A DNA stretch of 19,550 nucleotides, from the NCBI GenBank assembly GCA_958439775.1, contig CAUBWQ010000002.1, positions 1-19,550 of the forward strand. The letters run 5' to 3'. The translations under genes were made by a program, and so were the position numbers. Numbering within the stretch: position 1 is the first letter of the stretch; every line of letters begins with the position of its first letter. Source of the stretch: an uncultured Collinsella sp. (GTDB lineage: Bacteria; Actinomycetota; Coriobacteriia; Coriobacteriales; Coriobacteriaceae). The notes under the pieces were generated by a model, which searched no databases, was not told where the DNA came from, and saw only the letters and a program-made list of their open reading frames with translations. Of the stretch, positions 1 through 5,481 are shown piece by piece.

Positions 1-74
1 TGCCTGTTGTGAGTCTTGTGTTTGCTTAGAAGGCCATAAGTGGTAATCTAACGACTGATATTTACAAGTAATAA

Positions 75-125
75 AACCGCAGGTAAAAGGCTTGCATAAA
101 ACGGTTTAGTCCCTAAAAGTCCCTA
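75..125. repeat. Candidate attP/arm-site repeats beside integrase
   Basis: Just past the integrase stop there is a tandem direct repeat, AGTCCCTA at 108-115 and again at 118-125, with a 10-bp period. Next to it is a small inverted repeat, AAACCG at 74-79 and CGGTTT at 102-107. Tyrosine integrases often bind short direct repeats (arm sites) near their own gene, so this is a plausible part of attP or of one prophage end. The core crossover site cannot be recognised, because no second copy is in the window. The remainder of 1-122 shows no gene. Confidence 0.3.
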
Positions 126-1238
126 TGGAACAAGGCCTGCTTCCTGAAACGCGTCCGCCACCGTGTTGACGAGCATCATTAAACTCGCGCGGACATAGTG
201 CTTGGCCGACACGCTTGAGCCTGAGTGACCCATTAAGACTTCTAGGGTGTCTGGTGCAATCCTTACCTCGTACTGCCAGCTTGTGCGCCATGAGTTGCGG
301 AGGTTGCGCAACGGGTGGTACTCGAACCCGAGCCGTTCGGCCTCGCGCTCCCATATCGCCTTCATCCTCGCGGACGTGAGCGGTCCGCCCTTCATGTTCT
401 CGATGAAAAGGCAGTGTCCGCCATCGACTCGTTCATCGGCGATTTCCGCGAGACGTTCACCCCATTTGCCGGGAACGACGACATTGCGTCGGCTGCTCTC
501 GGTCTTAACGCGCTCGACGACGCCTTGCCCGCGTACGGCCTCGCGCTCGATTGGGACGACGGCGCAGACCGTCCCGTTGTCGGCCCTGACAAGCTCGACC
601 GACGCAGGGTCGACGGCAGCAGCCTCGCCCGGACGGCATGATCCGAACGCACCGAGCAGGAATACACCCTCCATGCGCGAGCCGTGCAGCAGTTCCGCCA
701 TGCGGACAAGCTCCGCCATGTCATACACTCCGGCGTCCATCTTCGCCACATCGCCAGGCATCTCGAGGCCGACGGAGGTCGGGTCGGAATCGGTAAGCTC
801 GAACTTGACGGCGGTGCGATAGATTCCGGACAGCATGTTAACGGCACGCTGGGCCTGGTTTTTCGTCATGGAGTCTATCCACTCCTGGATGGCGAGCGGC
901 CTGACCGACGAGAGCAAGCAGTCCCCGAACTTAGGCTCGACGTACCTACGCCATGTCGACATGTACATGTTCAGCGTGTTCTCTGCTAAACGCTTCTCGC
1001 ATGACGGCCAGTACAGTTCGTCAAATACGTAACGCACTGTGTATGTCCTGCGCTCGTCGGTTGAGTGCAGCTCGATCAGCCTGTCTCGCTCCCTGCGAGC
1101 CTCCGTAAGCGTGCCGGTGAAGTTTGAGCTGAGTCTCCTGTATCCCTTGCCGTCACGCTTGTCTCCCCAATAGCGTATGCGGTACCTGTTGCGGTCGAGT
1201 TTGGCAATCGAACCCTTCTCTGCCCTCATGCGTGGCAT
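123..1238 (-). CDS. int: Tyrosine-recombinase phage integrase
   Basis: Site-specific recombinase that would insert and excise the element (371 aa, normal for the family). An N-terminal arm-binding region rich in Arg and Lys is followed by a SAM-like core-binding domain (about residues 65-160, with LAENTLNMYMSTWRRYV) and a C-terminal catalytic domain. Catalytic residues visible in order are Arg in GSCRPGEAA, Lys in RVKTESSRR, His and Arg in HPLRNLR, His in MGHSG and the nucleophile Tyr in KHYVRAS. The start at 1238 has GGAGG upstream with long spacing, and a second Met three codons in is an alternative. It lies downstream of two repressors on the same strand, the usual lysogeny layout. The gene appears intact. 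Confidence 0.95.
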   Translation of the reverse strand: MPRMRAEKGSIAKLDRNRYRIRYWGDKRDGKGYRRLSSNFTGTLTEARRERDRLIELHSTDERRTYTVRYVFDELYWPSCEKRLAENTLNMYMSTWRRYVEPKFGDCLLSSVRPLAIQEWIDSMTKNQAQRAVNMLSGIYRTAVKFELTDSDPTSVGLEMPGDVAKMDAGVYDMAELVRMAELLHGSRMEGVFLLGAFGSCRPGEAAAVDPASVELVRADNGTVCAVVPIEREAVRGQGVVERVKTESSRRNVVVPGKWGERLAEIADERVDGGHCLFIENMKGGPLTSARMKAIWEREAERLGFEYHPLRNLRNSWRTSWQYEVRIAPDTLEVLMGHSGSSVSAKHYVRASLMMLVNTVADAFQEAGLVP

Positions 1239-1278
1239 AATTTACCTGCCCTCCTGCTGTAAGCGGGTTGGTCCTGTG

Positions 1279-1311
1279 GGGCGTCGTGCATCTTGGCGGG
1301 TGGCGACGCCC
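1279..1311 (-). other. Hairpin between repressor and integrase
   Basis: GGGCGTCG (1279-1286) pairs perfectly with CGACGCCC (1304-1311) across a 17-nt loop. It lies between the stop of the second repressor and the integrase start, on the transcript that would read both. There is no U-run, so it may be a processing, attenuation or RNA-stability element rather than a terminator. The assignment rests on pairing alone. Confidence 0.35.
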
Positions 1312-1317
1312 TGCTTT

Positions 1318-1647
1318 CTAATCGTCTGACTCTCCCTCGGACATTTTCGCCTGGTCGCGTGCGTAGTCCAAGAGGCGTCTCTTTCGCTCGACAGTGCAGG
1401 CTTCGTAGCTGTCGAGAAGCCACTGTCTGAGATAGTCCTCCTTTCTTTTCGGCGGTGTGCGCCCGGCAAGCTCGTCCAGCGTGCACCCAAGCCTGTCGGC
1501 AATCTCCGCCGCACGCTCGAGCGACATCTTTCGCTTTCCGGACTCATAGCTCTGATACGTGTCGTATTTCATCCCGATTGCATCGCTGAAGGCCTTGCCA
1601 TTCGGGTACCCGGCCCTCGCCCTGAGCGCCCGGAGCCTCGTCACCAT
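1318..1647 (-). CDS. XRE-family HTH regulator (second repressor-like)
   Basis: 109-aa DNA-binding protein. The helix-turn-helix covers about residues 14-40 (NGKAFSDAIGMKYDTYQSYE), followed by the LTLDEL-like signature CTLDELAGR seen in XRE repressors. The C-terminal tail, LLDSYEACTVERKRRLLDYA, closely resembles that of the neighbouring repressor at 1674-2003. The start has AGAGGAGA just upstream. It sits between the first repressor and the integrase on the minus strand and is probably co-transcribed with both. Its role could be repressor, antirepressor or integrase regulator, which the sequence does not settle. Confidence 0.85.
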   Translation of the reverse strand: MVTRLRALRARAGYPNGKAFSDAIGMKYDTYQSYESGKRKMSLERAAEIADRLGCTLDELAGRTPPKRKEDYLRQWLLDSYEACTVERKRRLLDYARDQAKMSEGESDD

Positions 1648-1673
1648 ATTCGTCTCCTCTCGTGTTCGCGAGC

Positions 1674-2003
1674 CTACTCCGCACTCATCGCACCCTGGAA
1701 CTCAGCGTATTCGGAAACCTTGTCCTTGGCCTCCTGCGTGCACTTGCGGTAGTCGTCGAGCAGTTCGGCCTCATCGTGCGTGAGCGGCGGAGGCGCGAAA
1801 TGTGAAGGCTTTCTGCCAACAAGCTCGTCTAGGGAGACGTTGAGCGACTCCGCGATTGTGACGGCGCTTTTCAGCGTCGGCGTCTTCGCCCCGCTCATGT
1901 AACTGGAGATTAAACCGCTGCTCAGACCGCTAATTCTGCATAGGTCTGCTGGCTTCATTCCTCGAGAGGCGAGGATGTCTGGAAGACCCTTCAAAAGAAT
2001 CAT
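1674..2003 (-). CDS. XRE-family lysogeny repressor (CI-like)
   Basis: 109-aa HTH protein, likely the main repressor. The HTH is at about residues 16-40 (MKPADLCRISGLSSGLISSY), followed by VSLDELVGRKP. The C-terminal helical tail (LLDDYRKCTQEAKDKVSEYA) may support dimerisation. There is no LexA/CI-type peptidase domain, so induction would not follow the lambda autocleavage route. It is divergent from the Cro-like gene at 2135, and the shared intergenic region holds two identical palindromes. The start at 2003 is ATG with AGGAG-like sequence upstream. The repressor role is inferred from position and fold. Confidence 0.85.
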   Translation of the reverse strand: MILLKGLPDILASRGMKPADLCRISGLSSGLISSYMSGAKTPTLKSAVTIAESLNVSLDELVGRKPSHFAPPPLTHDEAELLDDYRKCTQEAKDKVSEYAEFQGAMSAE

Positions 2004-2031
2004 GGCAACTCCTTACTCCCTATCGAGAGTA

Positions 2032-2037
2032 ATTTTA
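2032..2037 (-). promoter_or_regulatory. Possible -10 of the repressor promoter
   Basis: On the minus strand, TAAAAT at this place is a good -10 hexamer about 29 bases ahead of the repressor start. The region 17 bp further upstream overlaps operator 1 and has only a weak -35 match, which would fit a promoter that is regulated or autoregulated through that operator. Confidence 0.35.
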
Positions 2038-2049
2038 CCCAAAAAGATG

Positions 2050-2078
2050 TTGACAAAGCTCCCAACGGGGAGCAATAT
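2050..2078 (+). promoter_or_regulatory. Early rightward promoter overlapping operator 1
   Basis: A perfect TTGACA (2050-2055) is followed after 17 bp by CAATAT (2073-2078), a weak -10. The spacer is occupied by the first palindromic operator. A repressor bound there would sit between the two promoter elements and block transcription of the Cro-like gene and everything downstream. TGTAAT at 2080-2085 is a better -10 by sequence but is too far from this -35. Confidence 0.55.
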
Positions 2079-2108
2079 CTGTAATCGAAAGCTCCCAACG
2101 GGGAGCAA
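2055..2108. promoter_or_regulatory. Two identical palindromic operators
   Basis: The sequence GCTCCC-AACG-GGGAGC occurs at 2058-2073 and again at 2091-2106, each a perfect 6-bp inverted repeat with a 4-nt centre. The identity extends to a shared 21-base unit at 2055-2075 and 2088-2108. The centre spacing is 33 bp, close to three helical turns, so two dimers could bind on one DNA face. Position between divergent repressor and Cro-like genes makes them the likely repressor/Cro operators. Confidence 0.8.
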
Positions 2109-2134
2109 GCGAGTTCCCGGAAAGGAGGAATGGG

Positions 2135-2344
2135 ATGGACAACGACTTCGCAAGGAAAGTCTCGGCATATATCGCCGAGCACGGAATCACCCAGCAGAAG
2201 GTCGCCGACGTACTAGGCATCTGCTGGAACGCGGTCCACTACAAGCTGACCGGCGAAAAGCCGTTCACGCTTCAGGAGGCAATCACGCTCGCCGACTGGA
2301 TGGACTGCTCACTCGACTGGCTCACCGGGCGCAAACCCGAATAG
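2135..2344 (+). CDS. Cro-like XRE HTH protein
   Basis: 69-aa single-domain HTH protein. The HTH spans about residues 18-42 (ITQQKVADVLGICWNAVHYK), followed by a short C-terminal segment ending LDWLTGRKPE that matches the DELVGRKP motif of the repressors. A strong AAAGGAGG lies just before the ATG. It is divergent from the repressor and is the first gene of the rightward transcript, so a Cro-type antagonist role is likely. An excisionase-like or activator function is possible but less expected. Confidence 0.85.
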   Translation: MDNDFARKVSAYIAEHGITQQKVADVLGICWNAVHYKLTGEKPFTLQEAITLADWMDCSLDWLTGRKPE

Positions 2345-2762
2345 CCGAAGCGTTTTCCCTCGCGGACTCGACTGAACTCCTCTCTGAAGACTGACCACTT
2401 CCTTCACGGGCAATTTTCACCTGCCTCCGACTCCTGGGCAGGCCTTCCCTACATCAGTCGAGTCCGCGCGGGAAACCGCACGCCCGTCCGAATGGACGCG
2501 CACCTTGAGTACAGAATATGCGCCCCGGAAGGGGTAAGGCCCGAACGGCATCGCGCCGGGAGGGCGGCAAGCCGTGAGTGCCAAAGCCGCGACGCGCGGA
2601 AACCACGGCAACACGGGGGCGGGCGATTGCAGCGCCTCCAGACCAGCGGCCGCAACGGCCGATACGACATCGGAAAACCAAGGCAGCCCTGCCACTTGGC
2701 TGCCGCGTCGTAAGAAGATGCGTACAGCAGCGTATCGGTCGCCGCGGCCGCTGGTCGAAACG
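2345..2762 (+). ncRNA. Candidate large structured RNA upstream of tRNA array
   Basis: These 418 bases lack a credible gene but are dense in local pairing. Helices seen: a perfect 15-bp inverted repeat 2361-2375/2454-2468 enclosing CCTGCC/GGCAGG (2420-2425/2437-2442); GCGG-GAAA-CCGC (2468-2479); CGTCC/GGACG (2485-2498); CCCC-GGAA-GGGG (2523-2534); CCGCG/CGCGG (2587-2599); a 7-bp G/C helix 2615-2621/2633-2639; CCGAT/ATCGG (2659-2673); GGCAGCC/GGCTGCC (2682-2704). Two are GNRA tetraloops. It leads directly into the first tRNA, as giant phage RNAs such as GOLLD and ROOL tend to. I cannot assign it to a known class, and strand and ends are inferred. Confidence 0.45.
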
Positions 2763-2839
2763 TTCTCGGTGGTGTAACGGTTCTAGCACGGTTGATTCTG
2801 ATTCAGCCGGTCAGGGTTCGACTCCCTGCCGAGAAGCCA
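2763..2839 (+). tRNA. tRNA-Gln (anticodon CTG)
   Basis: Full cloverleaf with encoded CCA. The acceptor TTCTCGG pairs with CCGAGAA. The anticodon stem GTTGA/TCAGC has a 7-nt loop with CTG at 2798-2800, and the T-arm CAGGG/CCCTG has a canonical TTCGACT loop. It would read CAG. It is the first gene of the array and follows the candidate structured RNA without a gap. Confidence 0.93.
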
Positions 2840-2840
2840 T

Positions 2841-2915
2841 CGCGGGATAGAGTACAGGTAACTCACCGGCCTCATAAGCCGGGCCATGCGGGTTCGATTC
2901 CCGTTCCCGCGACCA
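2841..2915 (+). tRNA. tRNA-Met elongator type (anticodon CAT)
   Basis: The acceptor CGCGGGA pairs fully with TCCCGCG, so the unpaired 1-72 position of bacterial initiators is absent. The anticodon stem CCGGC/GCCGG lacks the initiator G-C triplet. CAT is at 2873-2875, and CCA is encoded. It could be elongator Met or, if C34 is lysidine-modified, an Ile tRNA for AUA; sequence alone does not decide. It lies one base after tRNA-Gln. Confidence 0.9.
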
Positions 2916-2919
2916 ACAC

Positions 2920-2968
2920 GGGGCAAACCCAGCGGAGATGTATTGCCTTCGTATTGTTTGCCCCACCA
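2920..2968 (+). ncRNA. 49-nt tRNA-like minihelix with CCA end
   Basis: GGGGCAAAC (2920-2928) pairs perfectly with GTTTGCCCC (2956-2964) and is followed by A and CCA (2965-2968), exactly like an acceptor stem with discriminator base. Inside are a 4x4 internal loop and a 5-bp stem CGGAG/CTTCG (2933-2937/2947-2951, one G-U pair) closing a 9-nt loop. D- and T-arms are absent and no anticodon loop of normal form is seen. Spacing to the flanking tRNAs (4 and 1 bases) matches the rest of the array. It is either a deleted tRNA relic or a deliberate minimal tRNA-like RNA. Confidence 0.6.
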
Positions 2969-2969
2969 T

Positions 2970-3045
2970 TTGCGTGTAGCTCAGCTGGTAGAGCGCCCGG
3001 CCGTTAACCGGGAGGTCGCAGGTTCGAGGCCTGCCGCGCAAGCCA
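2970..3045 (+). tRNA. tRNA-Asn (anticodon GTT)
   Basis: The acceptor TTGCGTG/CGCGCAA has one G-U pair. The D-stem is GCTC/GAGC. The anticodon stem CCCGG/CCGGG carries GTT, and the T-arm GCAGG/CCTGC has loop TTCGAGG. Discriminator G and encoded CCA are present. Confidence 0.94.
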
Positions 3046-3046
3046 C

Positions 3047-3120
3047 GCCGCCTTGGTTCAAAGGTAGAACACCGGTCTTCCAAATCGGTTATGCGGGTTC
3101 GATTCCCGCAGGCGGCTCCA
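3047..3120 (+). tRNA. tRNA-Gly (anticodon TCC)
   Basis: The acceptor GCCGCCT/AGGCGGC is perfectly paired. The D-stem is GTTC/GAAC. The anticodon stem CCGGT/ATCGG has loop CTTCCAA. The T-arm has a canonical TTCGATT loop. Discriminator T and encoded CCA are present. It reads GGA and probably GGG. Confidence 0.94.
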
Positions 3121-3121
3121 C

Positions 3122-3196
3122 TGTCGCGTAGCTCAACGGTAGAGCACCCTGTTGATAACGGGGAGGTCGTAGGGTCAGCACCTACCGCGACAACCA
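3122..3196 (+). tRNA. tRNA-Ile (anticodon GAT) with odd T-loop
   Basis: The acceptor TGTCGCG/CGCGACA is perfect, the D-stem is GCTC/GAGC, and the anticodon stem CCCTG/CGGGG carries GAT. The T-stem GTAGG/CCTAC is intact, but its loop reads GTCAGCA (3174-3180) instead of the TTCRANY consensus, so the conserved T54-A58 pair is lost (G54, G58). Discriminator A and encoded CCA are present. Confidence 0.88.
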
Positions 3197-3200
3197 TTTC

Positions 3201-3289
3201 GGAGCATTGGCGCAGTAGCTACCGCAGCGGGTTGCTAACCCGTAGACCTCATACGAGGCCCGTAGGTGCAAGTCCTACATGCTCCGCCA
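3201..3289 (+). tRNA. tRNA-Ser (anticodon GCT)
   Basis: Class II tRNA. The acceptor GGAGCAT/ATGCTCC is perfect. The anticodon stem GCGGG/CCCGT carries GCT, and a long variable arm contains CCTC/GAGG. The T-stem GTAGG/CCTAC has loop TGCAAGT, where the usual T55 is G. Discriminator G73 fits serine identity, and CCA is encoded. It reads AGC and AGU. Confidence 0.92.
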
Positions 3290-3291
3290 AC

Positions 3292-3382
3292 GGAGGGTTG
3301 GCAGAGAGGTTTATTGCAGCTGTCTAGAAAACAGCCGGTCGTTGATAGCGATCCGTGGGTTCGACTCCCACACCCTCCTCCA
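3292..3382 (+). tRNA. tRNA-Ser (anticodon AGA, rare A34)
   Basis: Class II tRNA. The acceptor GGAGGGT/ACCCTCC is perfect. The anticodon stem GCTGT/ACAGC has loop CTAGAAA, giving anticodon AGA at 3326-3328. There is a long variable arm with GGTCG opposite CGATCC, and the T-loop TTCGACT is canonical. A34 is rare in bacterial tRNAs outside tRNA-Arg(ACG), and the discriminator is T rather than the usual serine G. CCA is encoded. Confidence 0.88.
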
Positions 3383-3386
3383 CACT

Positions 3387-3472
3387 GCCGCAGTATTCCC
3401 CTAAAGACGGGGGCCTGACTGTAAATCAGGTGCCTATTGGCTGGCTGGGAGCGTTACCTAGATGCGGCACCA
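3387..3472 (+). tRNA. tRNA-Tyr (anticodon GTA), structurally aberrant
   Basis: The anticodon stem CCTGA/TCAGG with loop CTGTAAA is typical of bacterial tRNA-Tyr, and a long variable arm (GCC-TATT-GGC) is present. Other parts are unusual. The acceptor is a 6-bp GCCGCA/TGCGGC stem, or 7 bp starting at 3386 but then with no discriminator base. The acceptor-D linker is 5 nt. The T-loop is AGCGTTA on a CTGGG/CCTAG stem. It may be decaying or noncanonical. CCA is encoded. Confidence 0.75.
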
Positions 3473-3477
3473 TTTTC

Positions 3478-3554
3478 GTCGTCATAGCTCAATGGGATAG
3501 AGCGGCGGTTTCCTAAACCGCGTGTTGGGGGTTCGATTCCCTCTGGCGACTCCA
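3478..3554 (+). tRNA. tRNA-Arg (anticodon CCT)
   Basis: The acceptor GTCGTCA/TGGCGAC has one wobble pair. The anticodon stem GCGGT/ACCGC has loop TTCCTAA, giving CCT, and the T-loop TTCGATT is canonical. Discriminator T and encoded CCA are present. It reads the AGG codon, which is rare in many high-GC hosts. Confidence 0.94.
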
Positions 3555-3555
3555 T

Positions 3556-3629
3556 GTGCTGCTGGCCGAACAGCTAGGCGGCGGACTGCAACTCCGTGAA
3601 ACCAGGTGCGACTCCTGGGCAGCACTCCA
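3556..3629 (+). tRNA. tRNA-Cys (anticodon GCA)
   Basis: The acceptor GTGCTGC/GCAGCAC is perfect. The anticodon stem GCGGA/TCCGT has loop CTGCAAC. The T-stem CCAGG/CCTGG has loop TGCGACT, where T55 is G. Discriminator T73 is the usual cysteine determinant. CCA is encoded. Confidence 0.93.
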
Positions 3630-3630
3630 C

Positions 3631-3716
3631 AGGCGCGTAGCTCAACCGGTAGAGCAGCAGTCTCCAAAACTGTGGCGGTAACGCCGATGGGGGTTCGAGT
3701 CCCTCCGCGCCTGCCA
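3631..3716 (+). tRNA. tRNA-Trp (anticodon CCA) with long variable arm
   Basis: The acceptor AGGCGCG/CGCGCCT is perfect. The D-stem is GCTC/GAGC. The anticodon stem GCAGT/ACTGT has loop CTCCAAA, giving CCA. Discriminator G73 and the CCA anticodon fit bacterial TrpRS recognition. The 15-nt variable region folds as GGCG-GTAA-CGCC, a class II arm that ordinary tRNA-Trp lacks. The T-loop TTCGAGT is canonical. It is the last gene of the array. Confidence 0.88.
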
Positions 3717-3747
3717 TTTTCCAAGCCTACAAACTAAGGACAACTAA

Positions 3748-4767
3748 ATGATTCGACTCATCATCTGCGCCGGACTCGGTATCGCGGGTGCCGCCACGTG
3801 CGTGGTCGCCCACTCGCATAACAAGCGCGAGCGAGAGGAGTACGAGCGCAAGAACGAGGAGTACCTCGAGGCCCTCAAGGAGTACGAGGACCACAATCGC
3901 TGCTATAAGCCCAGCAGGCCCGATGAACCCGCAACCGTGCCGGTCGCAGGTGGCCTCGCTGTCATCGCGCTCGCAGCCGTCATCGCGGCCACCGGATGCT
4001 TCTACTCGCAGGATACCGGCGAGGTCTGCGTCATCCGCAATATCGGCGGCTCGCTCGCAGGCTCCACGTCCGAGGCCGGCTTCCACGGGAAGGCTCCGTG
4101 GCAGAACGTCGTCACCTACGACACCCGCAACAACCTCATCAACTTCTACGGGGACACCGACTACAAGGTGAACGGCGGCTCCTACGACGGCAAGCAGGTG
4201 TCCATCAACGACAAGTCCGGCGCTAGCGCGAACATCGACATCCAGGTCAACTACTCGCTCAACCCCGACGCCGCGCTCACGCTCTACAGCGAGTACGGCA
4301 CGCAAGAGTCCTTCGTCGAGAAGTACATCTCCAACGACGTCCGCGCCGTTACCCGCGAGGTGTCCGGCAAGTTCGACACGGTGACTATGCTCACCGACCG
4401 CTCGCAGTTCACCAAGGCCGTGCAGAAGGCCCTCACCGAGAAGTGGGACGGCATGGGCCTCACGGTCGAGCAGGTGAGCGTGCAGGACGTCCGTTACCCG
4501 AAGAACATCACCAAGAGCTACAGCGAGGCTCAGGCCGCCGAGGTCGCGAAGCAGAAGGCCCAGAACAAGCAGGAGACTGCCAAGGTCGAGGCCGAAACCA
4601 AGAAGATCGAGGCGCAGGGCCAGGCTGACGCCAACGCCATCCTCGCGAACTCCCTCAACGAGAACGTTATCCAGCAGAACTACATCGACGCGCTCAAGAG
4701 CATCGGCAAGAACGGCAACCTCGTCGTCGTGCCCGAGAACTCCACGCCGCTCGTCGACGTCAAGTAA
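3748..4767 (+). CDS. SPFH/Band 7 (prohibitin-like) membrane protein
   Basis: 339-aa membrane-anchored SPFH protein. There is an N-terminal hydrophobic segment (about residues 3-21) and a charged helical stretch rich in Glu and Lys (about 25-50). A second transmembrane segment follows (about 66-86), then the SPFH/Band 7 domain (about 88-250). The C-terminal part is an Ala/Glu/Lys coiled coil (about 253-300, with EVAKQKAQNKQETAKVEAET). SPFH proteins form large ring or cage assemblies on membranes. Phage copies are known but their role is unclear; superinfection control or envelope remodelling are guesses. It is the first protein gene after the tRNA array. AAGGA precedes the ATG. Confidence 0.85.
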   Translation: MIRLIICAGLGIAGAATCVVAHSHNKREREEYERKNEEYLEALKEYEDHNRCYKPSRPDEPATVPVAGGLAVIALAAVIAATGCFYSQDTGEVCVIRNIGGSLAGSTSEAGFHGKAPWQNVVTYDTRNNLINFYGDTDYKVNGGSYDGKQVSINDKSGASANIDIQVNYSLNPDAALTLYSEYGTQESFVEKYISNDVRAVTREVSGKFDTVTMLTDRSQFTKAVQKALTEKWDGMGLTVEQVSVQDVRYPKNITKSYSEAQAAEVAKQKAQNKQETAKVEAETKKIEAQGQADANAILANSLNENVIQQNYIDALKSIGKNGNLVVVPENSTPLVDVK

Positions 4768-4778
4768 GGAGGCTGAAA

Positions 4779-5201
4779 TTGATTCGTTTTGACAAGATCG
4801 AACATTGCTCTGGGTTCACGATGAACCGCGATTTTGCAGAGTATGCGATATGCCCGGAACCCATTAACGCAGGCCACACGCTACTGACTCTCGCCATTAC
4901 GGGGAAAGACGCTGCCGCGGTCGATTTCAATATGTGCCGTTTTGCGCCACGCGAAATCGTTGATGTGCTCAAGGAGCTTCCGAGCCTCAACAACTCCACC
5001 GCTATCAAGGAGGTCATCTTCCACGACCCCGCGACCGTCGTCTACTGGGAGGACGGCACCAAGACCGTCGTCAAGTGCCAGGACGAGGAGTTCGACAAGG
5101 AGAAGGGCCTGCTCGCGGCCATCGCCAAGAAGGTCTACGGCAACAAGGGCAACTTCAACAACATCATCAAGAAGTACTGCGAGACGGTCACGAATGGATA
5201 G
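4779..5201 (+). CDS. Conserved phage early protein of unknown function
   Basis: 140 aa, read from a TTG at 4779 with AAGGAGG 7 bases upstream. The C-terminal half (IKEVIFHDPATVVYWEDGTK through the IIKKYCE end) looks like a small phage early protein family common in prophages of Gram-positive bacteria, with no known activity. I see no catalytic motif or membrane segment. Base usage changes inside the gene: before about 4975 the codons are AT-richer (TTT, GAT, ATT), afterwards strongly GC-ending, which suggests a recombination joint. Its end overlaps the next gene by 8 bases. Confidence 0.75.
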   Translation: MIRFDKIEHCSGFTMNRDFAEYAICPEPINAGHTLLTLAITGKDAAAVDFNMCRFAPREIVDVLKELPSLNNSTAIKEVIFHDPATVVYWEDGTKTVVKCQDEEFDKEKGLLAAIAKKVYGNKGNFNNIIKKYCETVTNG

Positions 5202-5481
5202 CAGCCTCGAGGCCCTGCTCGCCGGAGTCGTCAAGGATGCCGTCGAGCAGGCCATGGACTGCCGCGTGCCGTCAAGCCCGACCATCGAGACGGCGGTCGC
5301 CGCCGGCATCGGTGCGCGCATGACGTACACGGTGTCCGAGGTGGCGAAGATAAGCGGCGTGTCCGAGCGCCGCATCAGGCTCGACAACGAGCGGGGACTT
5401 ATCGACTTCATCGAGCCGGACGGCGAGCGCGGGGCGCGTATCCGCGCATCTGAGGTGGACAGATGGATAGAGACGATTTAA
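5194..5481 (+). CDS. Excisionase/MerR-like HTH protein
   Basis: 95 aa starting at ATG 5194, inside the last codons of the previous gene. A longer in-frame extension exists but lacks a better start. The C-terminal half is a winged-helix/MerR-type DNA-binding region: TVSEVAKISGVSERRIRLDN, then RGLIDFIEP and a final helix ASEVDRWIE. This fold is shared by excisionases and helix-turn-helix domain proteins. An Xis role is possible, but the gene is far from the integrase. The N-terminal 40 residues look like a helix with no clear family. Confidence 0.7.
   Translation: MDSSLEALLAGVVKDAVEQAMDCRVPSSPTIETAVAAGIGARMTYTVSEVAKISGVSERRIRLDNERGLIDFIEPDGERGARIRASEVDRWIETI

Noticed and set aside
2417..2789. 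Several overlapping open frames on both strands in the region before the tRNAs
   Set aside because: No good ribosome sites, Arg/Pro/Ala-rich compositions typical of GC-rich shadows, and dense RNA-like pairing instead.
2841..2915. Initiator tRNA-fMet
   Set aside because: Position 1-72 is paired and the G-C triplet of the initiator anticodon stem is absent.
3292..3382. Amber suppressor tRNA reading of the CTAG in the anticodon loop
   Set aside because: Only the register with loop CTAGAAA gives a paired stem and T33, so the anticodon is AGA, not CTA.
2811..3724. Long open frames across the tRNA array on both strands
   Set aside because: They only translate tRNA genes; the repeated T-arm sequence creates protein-like patterns such as RVRFP and SNPH.
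3727..4305. 192-codon minus-strand frame opposite the SPFH gene
   Set aside because: Val/Leu-rich mirror of a well-supported gene; no start signal.
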